Assembly: GCA_046330315.1 (NCBI GenBank)
Contig: JAXLSZ010000006.1
Location: 124,001-188,000 of the forward strand
DNA length: 64,000 nucleotides
Source of the DNA: JAXLSZ01 sp046330315
GTDB taxonomy: Bacteria; Actinomycetota; Thermoleophilia; Solirubrobacterales; 70-9
Direction of reading: 5' to 3'
Within the stretch, counting starts at the first letter, position 1; each line of letters begins with the position of its first letter. Below are positions 51,214 through 58,776 of the stretch, piece by piece. A program made the position numbers and the translations under genes. Below the pieces are notes generated by a model. The model saw only the letters and a program-made list of their open reading frames with translations. It was not told the DNA's origin and searched no databases.

Positions 51214-52062
51214 ATGGAGCGCATTCGCAAGGGCTGGGAGCTGACCAAGAAGAGCTGGGGGCTTCTGAAGGAGAACAGGCAGCTGATCCGCTTTCCCCTC
51301 TACGGTGGCGTCGCCACGATCTTCGCCGCGCTGATCGTGCTGGGGCCGGGGCTCTACCTGATCGAGGACGGGAGCGTCGCCGCCGGCGCTCCGCTGGCGA
51401 TCGCCGGCTTCTACCTGCTGGTGCTGATCGGCATCTACTTCAGCGTCGGCCTCGCGGCGGCCGCCGACCTGCTCTTCCGCGGCGAGAGCGCCCGGGTATC
51501 CGAGGGGCTGGCGGTCGCCCGCTCGCGGTTCTCCCAGGTGGCGGGGTGGGCCGCCGTCTCCGCGGTGGTGGGCACGCTGCTCAGCCTGCTGGAGAGCGAG
51601 GGCGGCGCGTTCGGCCAGATCCTCGGGCGGTTGCTCGATATCGGCTGGTCGCTGATCACCTTCCTGGCCGTCCCGGTGATCGCCATCGAGGGCACGGGGC
51701 CGTTCGGGACGCTGAAGCGCTCGGCCTCGATCTTCCGCGAGCGCTGGGGGCAGCAGATCACCGGCAACTTCGCGATCGGAGGGGCGGTCTTCCTGCTCGG
51801 CTTCGTTCCGGGCGCGATCCTGATCGTCGGCGGGGTCCTCCTCTGGGCCTCATCCGGCTTCGCCGGCGCCTTGCTGGTCATCGTCGGGGCAATCGTCGTC
51901 GCGGTCGCAATGCTGGTCTCCCGCGCCCTCGGCGGCATCTTCGGCGTCGCGCTCTACCGCTACGCCACCGAGGGCGAGGCCGTGGGCGGGTTCACCGCCG
52001 ATGAGCTCGAGTCCGCCGTGCGCCGGCGTCGCGGCACTCCCCCCGCCCCGACGACCGTCTGA
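51214..52062 (+). CDS. DUF6159-like multi-pass membrane protein
   Basis: A 282-residue protein: amphipathic N-terminus (MERIRKGWELTKKSWGLLKE), then about six membrane helices (YLLVLIGIYFSVGLAAAADL, AIGGAVFLLGFVPGAILIVG). The RKGWELTKKSW start is typical of this family of unknown function. It diverges from rplY. GC-rich tandem repeats begin directly after its stop. Confidence 0.75.
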   Translation: MERIRKGWELTKKSWGLLKENRQLIRFPLYGGVATIFAALIVLGPGLYLIEDGSVAAGAPLAIAGFYLLVLIGIYFSVGLAAAADLLFRGESARVSEGLAVARSRFSQVAGWAAVSAVVGTLLSLLESEGGAFGQILGRLLDIGWSLITFLAVPVIAIEGTGPFGTLKRSASIFRERWGQQITGNFAIGGAVFLLGFVPGAILIVGGVLLWASSGFAGALLVIVGAIVVAVAMLVSRALGGIFGVALYRYATEGEAVGGFTADELESAVRRRRGTPPAPTTV

Positions 52063-52071
52063 CGCCCCGGC

Positions 52072-52193
52072 GCCCCCGGCGCCGATCGCGCCCCAGCCCC
52101 CGGCGCCCGGCGAACCCCCGGCGCCCGGCGCCGATCGCGCCCCAGCCCCCGGCGCCCGGCGAACCCCCGGCGCCCGGCGCCCGGCGCCCGGCG
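52072..52193. repeat. 49-bp tandem repeat
   Basis: Two copies of a unit containing GCCGATCGCGCCCCAGCCCC (starting at 52081 and 52130) followed by extra CGGCGCC units, running into the second copy of the 53-nt element. Confidence 0.85.
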
Positions 52194-52240
52194 AAACTGA
52201 AGATAAGCATCGTATTGATGCATTGGATCACTTTCGCCGG
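52188..52240. repeat. 53-nt convergent-gene element, copy 2
   Basis: Same 53-nt length as 13336-13388, in the opposite orientation, with terminal inverted repeats CCGGCGAAACTGA / TCACTTTCGCCGG (one mismatch) and 24 of 27 centre positions conserved. It lies between the convergent DUF6159-like and MFS genes. Confidence 0.85.
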
Positions 52241-52290
52241 CGGCGTTTGGGGCGGCGGCGGCGTTTGGGGCTCGGCGGGGCCGCCGGGGA

Positions 52291-53853
52291 TCAGCCGTGC
52301 CGGGCGGCGAGCAGCGAGCCGCCCACGAAGAGCAGCGAGACGACCAGTCCGCCGACGGCGATCGCCGAGACGACCTCAAAGGCTGCCGATACCCCCGACA
52401 CGAAGGACTGCTCCACGGCCGCGATCAGCTTCCCGGCGGCCTTCGGGAACTCGTGAATCACCTGCTGCCCGGTGTCGGTACCGGCGAGATCGCCGTGCAC
52501 CACGGCCGCCTGGCCGGCGCTGAGGTGGATACCGGCCCGCAGCGCATCGCCGGACACCTGGTCCTGGGAGGTGGTCGTGAAGACGGTTGTCGCCAACCCC
52601 AGGCCGACCGCGCCGCCGGCGATCTGGAACATGTAGAGGATCCCACCGGCGAGGCTCGAGCGGGACGGATCGAGCGCCGTCACGCCGGCGGTGGTGACCG
52701 AGGGATAGAAGAGGCCGACGCCGACCCCGGTGACGATCAGGCCGGGAACCAGCGCCACGTAGCCGGAGTCCACCCCGAACCGCGAGAGCAGGTAGGTCCC
52801 GACGACGAGGCAGAGCGCCCCGGAGGTGACCACCGTCTTGCCGCCGATCCTGTTGTAGAGCGGCCCGGCGATGAACGAGGTGACGGCGAAGATCGCCAGC
52901 ATCGGGAGCATGCCGAACCCCGACTTCAGCGGCGAGTAGCCGAGAATCTTCTGCATCAGCTGCGGCGCGTAGAGGACGGTGGTGAAGAAGACGGCCGAGA
53001 TCAGCAGCGTCGCGATGCAGGCGGCTGCGAAGGGCCGGTTCCGGATGATGTCCCCCGGGACGAGCGCGGCCCCCCGCATCCGCGGCTCGACGAACGCGAA
53101 TGCCACGGCGAGCATCGCGGCCAGCACGAAGAGGCCCACCACCCGAGGGTCCCCCCAGCCCCAGTCCGCGGCCTGGTCCATGCCGACCAGCAGGAAGACC
53201 AGCGCCAGGGAGAGGGTCGTGATTCCCGCGTAGTCGATCTGCCGCTCCTCCACCTCCACGGGGGGCTGATGCACCGCCAGGTAGGTGACGACCACGGCCA
53301 GCGCCGCTATCGGGACGTTGAGGAAGAAGATCCAGCGCCAGCTGGCGAGGTCGCTGAGCGCCCCGCCGATCAGCGGGCCCATGGCGTTGCCGATCCCGGC
53401 CGCCCCGAGGATCAGCCCGCCGGCAAGCCCGGCCTTGCTCTCGGGCAGGGCCGCGAAGGTCATGCCGAGGATCGCGGGCCACATCAGCGCCCCGCCGATG
53501 CCCATCCCCACCCGGGCCGCGATCAGCAGACCGGTGTTCGGCGCGAAACCGCCGGCGACGCTGAAGGCGGCGAAGATCGCCGACCCCATGAAGAAGACCC
53601 TTCGGCGCCCATACATGTCGGCCAGCCGGCCGCCGGTCACGATCGCCATCCCGAAGGTCAGCGCGTAGGCGTTGATCACCCACTGGGAGGTACCGACATC
53701 GGTGTCGAGATCGTGCTCGATTGAGGGGAGGGCGACGTTCAGCGCCGTGAAGTCGTTGGCGATGACCAGCACGCCGAGACCCATCGCGACGAGGGCCATG
53801 GTCGTCCCGGGGGCGATCCGCCCCTGCTCGGCAGGATCCGTGGTGCTCTCCAC
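52291..53853 (-). CDS. MFS multidrug transporter, DHA2 (EmrB/QacA) type
   Basis: A 520-residue transporter with 14 predicted helices. The motif A loop GGRLADMYGRRRVFF and the helix-5 motif GGALMWPAILG support drug:H+ antiport. It probably exports toxic hydrophobic compounds. It is an insert in the otherwise conserved rplY-prs region. Confidence 0.9.
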   Translation of the reverse strand: MESTTDPAEQGRIAPGTTMALVAMGLGVLVIANDFTALNVALPSIEHDLDTDVGTSQWVINAYALTFGMAIVTGGRLADMYGRRRVFFMGSAIFAAFSVAGGFAPNTGLLIAARVGMGIGGALMWPAILGMTFAALPESKAGLAGGLILGAAGIGNAMGPLIGGALSDLASWRWIFFLNVPIAALAVVVTYLAVHQPPVEVEERQIDYAGITTLSLALVFLLVGMDQAADWGWGDPRVVGLFVLAAMLAVAFAFVEPRMRGAALVPGDIIRNRPFAAACIATLLISAVFFTTVLYAPQLMQKILGYSPLKSGFGMLPMLAIFAVTSFIAGPLYNRIGGKTVVTSGALCLVVGTYLLSRFGVDSGYVALVPGLIVTGVGVGLFYPSVTTAGVTALDPSRSSLAGGILYMFQIAGGAVGLGLATTVFTTTSQDQVSGDALRAGIHLSAGQAAVVHGDLAGTDTGQQVIHEFPKAAGKLIAAVEQSFVSGVSAAFEVVSAIAVGGLVVSLLFVGGSLLAARHG

Positions 53854-53900
53854 TGGGGCCGACTCTAGGCGCCCACCCGGAGGTCGCGCCCGGGGCGGCG

Positions 53901-53975
53901 GCCGGGCGGGGAAGTCCGGCTGCCGCCCGGAGGTGGCGGCCGGGCGGGGAAGTCCGACTCCCGCTAGAGCTGCTC
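53901..53975. repeat. 39-bp tandem repeat, about two copies
   Basis: GCCGGGCGGGGAAGTCCG occurs at 53901 and 53940, the second copy running into the stop codon region of the phosphodiesterase-like gene. It fills the gap to the transporter start. Confidence 0.8.
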
Positions 53976-54683
53976 GAACAGGCGCGGGTCGTTGGAGCAG
54001 ATCCCCGCTACGCCCAGGTCGGCCAGGCGGCGCATGGTCGGCGCGTCGTCAACCGTCCAGGCGATCAGCTCGACCCCTGCCGCGCTGGCCGTCTCGGCGA
54101 GCCGGCGGGACACCAGCCGGTGATAGACCCACATCGCCTGCACACCCATCCTCGGCAGCTCCGAGCGTGCGATCGACGGCGCCCGGCGGCGCATCACCAC
54201 CATCGCCCCGGCCACCGCCGGGGCCGCCCAGCGCTTCGAGGCCCAGTCGCGAGTCACCTTCGGGTAGGTCCAGCCTCGGCGCAGACCGGGCTCCAGCTCC
54301 CCCACCCGCCTCAGGGTGGCGATCTCCATGGTCGAGACCATCGATCGCTCCAGGAGTCCCCGCTCCCTGACCGTCGCGACCAGCTCTTCCTCGCGGCCGG
54401 GCAGCTTCACGTCGAGGTCGATCTCGACCCGATCCAGCGGCGGTCGGGTGAAAGCGTCGAGCGCCTCGGCGAGGGTCAGGGCACGGCGGCGCTCGGCGTC
54501 GCGCCAGTCGTGGGCAACCTGCAGAGGGGAGCGCCGGTCCGGCGCGAGCCGGGGGTGGCCCTCCGGCGTCCACAGAACGTCGAGCTCGATCATTCCGGCG
54601 CCCGCCTCGACTCCGGCGACGAAGCTCTCGACCGTGTTGCCGGGCCTGATCAGGTCGGCGCCCTTGTGGCCGACGAGGCGCAT
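53964..54683 (-). CDS. glycerophosphodiester phosphodiesterase-like protein, one catalytic His replaced
   Basis: A 239-residue GDPD-fold protein: VGHKGADLIRPGNTVESFVA (first His; GHKG instead of GHRG), MIELDVLWTPEGHPRLAPD. The usual His-Asp pair that follows is Pro-Asp here, so the second general acid/base is missing in its normal place. The end VDDAPTMRRLADLGVAGICS is canonical (TVDD...GVDGIxTD). Either a divergent or an inactive phosphodiesterase. Confidence 0.82.
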   Translation of the reverse strand: MRLVGHKGADLIRPGNTVESFVAGVEAGAGMIELDVLWTPEGHPRLAPDRRSPLQVAHDWRDAERRRALTLAEALDAFTRPPLDRVEIDLDVKLPGREEELVATVRERGLLERSMVSTMEIATLRRVGELEPGLRRGWTYPKVTRDWASKRWAAPAVAGAMVVMRRRAPSIARSELPRMGVQAMWVYHRLVSRRLAETASAAGVELIAWTVDDAPTMRRLADLGVAGICSNDPRLFEQL

Positions 54684-54692
54684 CGCCCCTCC

Positions 54693-55148
54693 CTACTGGA
54701 TCGTCGAGACGACGATGACCTTCCACTCGCCGCCGACCTTGCGCAGCTTGAATCGGGTCGGTTCGCCAAAGCTGCCCGTGGGACGCAGCACCACCTGGGC
54801 GTGGTCGCCGGAGACCCGGACCGAGGCGACCCGGAACTGCGGCTGGCGGGACGGGCCGAAGTTGGCCAGGTACTCCCTGCAGCCGGCGAGCTTCTTCGCG
54901 TTGAGCGAGGTCAGGCCGCAGACCGTCTTCGCATCGCCGGCCGCGAAGGCGACCATGTAGGTCTGGGCGGCCCCCACCGCGTCGCGCTCGGCCCCCTGGT
55001 AGTCGTCCACGAGATGGGTGTTGGTGCCCGGAGGGGTGGTCGGGATGCTCAGCGCCTCGGTGGTGTCACCGCCGCCGCCGCAGCCGGTCGCGGCCGCGGC
55101 CAGCAGCAGGCAGCTCGCGACGGCGGGCAGGGCCCGCGGGCCGCGCAT
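54693..55148 (-). CDS. lipoprotein, DUF4878/NTF2-like
   Basis: A 151-residue lipoprotein with lipobox LLLAAAATGCGGGG. The mature part (AAQTYMVAFAAGDAKTVCGL, LAGCREYLANFG) and the final strands (FKLRKVGGEWKVIVV) match the NTF2-like fold of small actinobacterial lipoproteins. Starts one base inside the prs stop (TGATG), so it is co-translated with prs. Confidence 0.8.
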   Translation of the reverse strand: MRGPRALPAVASCLLLAAAATGCGGGGDTTEALSIPTTPPGTNTHLVDDYQGAERDAVGAAQTYMVAFAAGDAKTVCGLTSLNAKKLAGCREYLANFGPSRQPQFRVASVRVSGDHAQVVLRPTGSFGEPTRFKLRKVGGEWKVIVVSTIQ

Positions 55149-56176
55149 CAGAAGAGCTGGTTCTCGCCGGCAAAGATCTCCGAGACGGAGTCGTCCACGA
55201 AGATCCTGCGGATCGAGTCCGCGAAGGTCCCGGCGGTCGAGAGGACCGTGATGTTGTCGGGGGACCCGGGACGCAGCGGGATCGTGTCGGTGACGACGAT
55301 CCGCTCGATGGGCGACGCGGCGAGCCGCTCGTAGGCCGGGCCGGAGAAGACCCCGTGGGTGGCGCAGGCGATCACCCGGGCCGCCTTGCCCTGCTCGAGC
55401 ACCGCCTCGGCCGCGGCGGAGAGGGTGCCGGCGGTGTCGATCATGTCGTCGGCGATCACCGCGGTCTTGCCCTCCACGTCGCCGACCACGTAGCCGATCT
55501 CGGCGACCTGCTGGGCGGGGCGCTCCTTCTCCATCACCGCCCAGGTCGTCCCCACCTTGCGGGCGAAGTTGCGCGCCGCCTTCACGCGCCCGGCGTCGGG
55601 CGAGACGATGACCAGCTCGTCGTCGCCCCAGTCCTGGTCGCTGAACCACTGGGTGAGCATCGGCATCGCGGTCATGTGGTCCACGGGGATGTGAAAGAAC
55701 CCCTGGACCTGGCCGGCGTGGAGGTCCATGGTGAGGACCCGGTCCACCCCGACCTCCTCGAGGCACTTGGCGACGACCCGGGCCGAGATCGGCTCGCGGG
55801 GAGCGGACTTCTTGTCCTGGCGCGCGTAGCCGTACCAGGGCATCACGGCGATGATCCGGTGCGCCGAGGCCCCCTGAGCCGCGTCGGCCATCATCAGCAA
55901 CTCCATCAGGGCGTCGTTCGGCGTCATCCCGTTCTGCTCGTTCGCGCAGGTTGACTGCACCAGGAAGACGTCGGCGCCGCGGATGGACTCCTCGTAGCGG
56001 CAGTAGACCTCGCCGTCGGCGAAGGTCCGCAGCGTCACCTGGCCGACGTCGAGATCGAGCTTGCCGGCGACCTTGGCGGCGAGGTCCATCGAGCAGCGGC
56101 CGCCGAAGACCATCATCCGCTTCGAGTAGTCGTGGGGGATCGCCGTCGCCGTCTGGGTCTGCGGAAGCGTGCTCAT
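55148..56176 (-). CDS. prs: ribose-phosphate pyrophosphokinase
   Basis: A 342-residue PRPP synthase: MMVFGGRCSMDLAAKVAGKL, PWYGYARQDKK, DLHAGQVQGFFHIPVDHM and the PRPP-binding loop VIADDMIDTAGTL. It makes PRPP from ribose 5-phosphate and ATP. One-base overlap with glmU upstream (TGATG). Confidence 0.96.
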   Translation of the reverse strand: MSTLPQTQTATAIPHDYSKRMMVFGGRCSMDLAAKVAGKLDLDVGQVTLRTFADGEVYCRYEESIRGADVFLVQSTCANEQNGMTPNDALMELLMMADAAQGASAHRIIAVMPWYGYARQDKKSAPREPISARVVAKCLEEVGVDRVLTMDLHAGQVQGFFHIPVDHMTAMPMLTQWFSDQDWGDDELVIVSPDAGRVKAARNFARKVGTTWAVMEKERPAQQVAEIGYVVGDVEGKTAVIADDMIDTAGTLSAAAEAVLEQGKAARVIACATHGVFSGPAYERLAASPIERIVVTDTIPLRPGSPDNITVLSTAGTFADSIRRIFVDDSVSEIFAGENQLF

Positions 56177-57567
56177 CAGTCGTCGTCCTCTTCTGCCTTG
56201 CCGGACCTTCGCTCTGCGTAGTCCTCGATGTTCCGCTGCTTGGAGGCGCTGACCGCCAGCGACCCCGGCGGGACGTCCTTGCGGATCACTGCCCCGGCGC
56301 CAGTGTAGGCGCGGTCGCCGACTTCTACAGGCGCCACGAGCATGGTGTCAACGCCGAGGCGGACGTGGTCGCCGATCACCGTCCGGTGTTTGCGGACTCC
56401 GTCGTAGTTGGCGGTGATCGTCCCGGCGCCGAGGTTTGAGCCCTCGCCGACGGTCGTGTCGCCGAGGTAGCTCAGGTGGGGCACCTTGGAGCCCTCCCCC
56501 ACCTCGGAGTTCTTGATCTCCACGAAGGTGCCGGCCTTGGCGCCGGACAGGAGCCGGGCCCCCGGCCGCAGATAGGCGAAGGGGCCCACCGAGCAGCCGT
56601 CGAGGACCTCGCACTCGACGAGGTAGGAGTGGGGCACGCGAACTCCCTCGCCCAGGACCGTGTCGATCAAGGTGGTGTGGGGGCCGACCACGCTGGCGGT
56701 CCCGATGCGGGTGACCCCGCGCAGCGCGGTGCCCGGCTCGATCCGGGAGTCCGCGGCGATCTCGACGTCCGCGTCGACCCAGGTCGAGCCCGGGTCGGTG
56801 ACCGTCACACCGGCCAGCATGTGCCCCTCGAGGATGCGCCGGCGGGCCTCGGCTTCGACCAGGGCGAGGTCGGCCCTGTTGTTGACCCCGAGGTTGACGG
56901 CGCTGTCTGCGGCGACGTGGGCCGCGACCCTGAGCCCGTCGGCGCGCATCAGCGGCAGCACGTCCCCGAGGTAGTACTCGCCCTGCGAGTTGTCGTTGCC
57001 GATCCGGCCCAGCTTCTCAGCCAGCGGCGCGGCCGCGAACACGTAAGTCCCGGTGTTGACCTCCCTGATCGCCAGCTCCCCCTCGGTGGCGTCGGCGGGC
57101 TGCTTGACCTCGACGATCCGCTCGATGTCGCCGTCGGGCGAGCGGACGATCCGCCCGTAGCTGCCCGGGTCCTCCAGTTCGGTGGTCATCACGGTCGCCG
57201 CTGCGCCGGAGCCGGCGTGGGCGTCGAGCAGTTCGCGGACGATCTCGGCCGAAACCAGGGGGTGGTCGCCGGAGAGCACCACGACGGTCTCCGACTCCGC
57301 GATCACCCCGGCGGCGGCGCGCAGCGCGCCGCCCGTGCCGTCCGCCACCTCCTGCACGACCGTCTCCGTGCCCCCCGGCATGCCGGGGCTGAGGTCGCGG
57401 TGGGGCGAGACGATCACCGCCACCCGGCCGGCGCCGGCCTCGCGCGCCGCCAGGATCGGCCAGGCCAGCATCGGACGCCCGCAGACCGGGTGAAGGGCCT
57501 TGGGCAGCGCGGAGTGCATCCGGGTCCCCTCCCCGGCCGCCATCACGAGCACGGTGGGAGCGCTCAA
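56176..57567 (-). CDS. glmU: bifunctional UDP-GlcNAc pyrophosphorylase/GlcN-1-P acetyltransferase
   Basis: A 463-residue GlmU: nucleotidyltransferase signature MAAGEGTRMHSALPKALHPV, VLSGDHPLV, then a left-handed beta-helix with KAGTFVEIKNSEVGEGSKVP and GAGTITANYDGVRKHRT. It makes UDP-GlcNAc for peptidoglycan. glmU-prs is a conserved actinobacterial pair. Confidence 0.96.
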   Translation of the reverse strand: MSAPTVLVMAAGEGTRMHSALPKALHPVCGRPMLAWPILAAREAGAGRVAVIVSPHRDLSPGMPGGTETVVQEVADGTGGALRAAAGVIAESETVVVLSGDHPLVSAEIVRELLDAHAGSGAAATVMTTELEDPGSYGRIVRSPDGDIERIVEVKQPADATEGELAIREVNTGTYVFAAAPLAEKLGRIGNDNSQGEYYLGDVLPLMRADGLRVAAHVAADSAVNLGVNNRADLALVEAEARRRILEGHMLAGVTVTDPGSTWVDADVEIAADSRIEPGTALRGVTRIGTASVVGPHTTLIDTVLGEGVRVPHSYLVECEVLDGCSVGPFAYLRPGARLLSGAKAGTFVEIKNSEVGEGSKVPHLSYLGDTTVGEGSNLGAGTITANYDGVRKHRTVIGDHVRLGVDTMLVAPVEVGDRAYTGAGAVIRKDVPPGSLAVSASKQRNIEDYAERRSGKAEEDDD

Positions 57568-57658
57568 GGATCGCCTGGGCCGGGGGAGGTCCTCACGGTG
57601 GGATCGTAGTACCGACGCGGCGGAACGGTGCGGGGATCGGGCCGGCGAGGGCCGGATT

Positions 57659-57763
57659 GCGCGCGGCGGGCCGCGGTCAGCGCGCGGCGGGCCGCGGTCA
57701 GCGCGCGGCGGGCCGCGGTCAGCGCGCGGCGGGCCGCGGTCAGCGCGCGGCGGGCCGCGGTCA
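57659..57763. repeat. 21-bp tandem repeat, five exact copies
   Basis: GCGCGCGGCGGGCCGCGGTC plus A is repeated five times without change. The last unit ends with the stop codon (TCA on this strand) of the 165-residue membrane protein gene. Confidence 0.93.
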
Positions 57764-58258
57764 GTGCACGGCGGATTTGAGGGCGACGATGATGATCCCC
57801 AGCCCGGCGCTTGTCGCGGTGAGGATCAGGGTGCCGAGGACCCCCACCCCCTGCCGGCGCGCGGCGAAGAAGCCGAAGGCGGTGAGCATCGCGATGCCGG
57901 CGAGCATCGCCAGCGATTGCGAGTTGGACTCGGACAGCAGGCCGACCGGTGTCAGCAGAAGAACGAGGGAGGGCGGGAGCGCGCCGAGCACGAGCGGCAC
58001 CTGGCGCGTCAGCGACTCCCGGACCTCGGCCATCGTCGTTGCCTCCCGCGTGACCACGCCGGAGGCGACGATGTGCGCATAGGCATGGGCGAGCCAGAAG
58101 ACCACCGCCGAGCCCATCACCGCGACGAACGTCGCCACGGGCCCGACCAGGTCCTGCTCGCTGAAGGCACCGATCAGCGCCGTGGCGAGGATGATCCCGT
58201 AGATGATCCCGGCCAGGTCGAACCGGCTCGTCTCCTGGTCGGGCGGGCTGGTTGCCAT
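57761..58258 (-). CDS. small multi-pass membrane protein
   Basis: A 165-residue protein with four to five membrane helices (IIYGIILATALIGAFSEQDL, VAVMGSAVVFWLAHAYAHIV, LAMLAGIAMLTAFGFFAARR). An AHAYAH motif in helix 2 could bind metal or be structural. Function unknown. Its stop lies within the 21-bp repeat. Confidence 0.75.
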   Translation of the reverse strand: MATSPPDQETSRFDLAGIIYGIILATALIGAFSEQDLVGPVATFVAVMGSAVVFWLAHAYAHIVASGVVTREATTMAEVRESLTRQVPLVLGALPPSLVLLLTPVGLLSESNSQSLAMLAGIAMLTAFGFFAARRQGVGVLGTLILTATSAGLGIIIVALKSAVH

Positions 58259-58320
58259 CGATCACCCTATTTCGACACACCTCCGTGCGGCGCCTGCCCA
58301 ATACGCCCACACCGCAACCG

Positions 58321-58367
58321 AGGTGGGACCTCTAAGCCCTGACCAGGAACGATTGGAGGTCCCACCT
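58321..58367. repeat. GTGGGACCTC hairpin, copy H7
   Basis: AGGTGGGACCTC and GAGGTCCCACCT form a 12-bp stem; the left arm continues with TAA as in H1. It lies between the membrane-protein start and tRNA-Gln, upstream of both. Confidence 0.88.
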
Positions 58368-58407
58368 CCGGTGGGAAAGGGGGTAACGGCGCTATGGTCG
58401 TGAACGA

Positions 58408-58479
58408 TCCGGGGTGGTGTAACCGGCAGCACGCCTGGTTTTGGTCCAGGAAGAGGGCGTTCAAATCGTCCCCCCGGAA
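58408..58479 (+). tRNA. tRNA-Gln(TTG)
   Basis: 72 nt: acceptor TCCGGGG/CCCCGGA, anticodon arm CCTGG-TTTTGGT-CCAGG with anticodon TTG, T arm GGGCG-TTCAAAT-CGTCC (one G-U pair). CCA is not encoded. A GTGGGACCTC hairpin lies about 40 bp upstream. Confidence 0.94.
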
Positions 58480-58618
58480 CTCGCGTACCGTGCAGTGGAG
58501 GCAGGGCGGACTCCATTTCGCCCGGGACCGGAGACTCCGCGCTGGGCCGCTGCCGAAACTCAGCCTTCGCCTTGGTGTTCAGGCAATTGCCCAGAGGCTC
58601 CCATCGGCCGCGCCGGGG

Positions 58619-58702
58619 GTTCCTTCGGCGCTGGTGCTCCGGGGTTCCCTTCGGCGAGCCAGGGTTCCCTTCGGCGCTGATGCCTCGAGTGTCCCTTCGG
58701 CG
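58619..58702. repeat. four TTCCCTTCGGCG direct repeats upstream of the secreted hydrolase
   Basis: Copies near 58619, 58644, 58664 and 58690 are spaced 20-26 bp apart, ending about 75 bp before the hydrolase start. No other gene is supported in the roughly 300 bp between the tRNA and the hydrolase. Possibly repeated regulator sites, or another degenerate minisatellite. Confidence 0.65.
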
Positions 58703-58776
58703 CTATTGTCCCGGAGACACAGGGGAACCCGGGCGGCGGCCATGGGGCTGACAGTCCTGAGATCACACGGAGAGAA

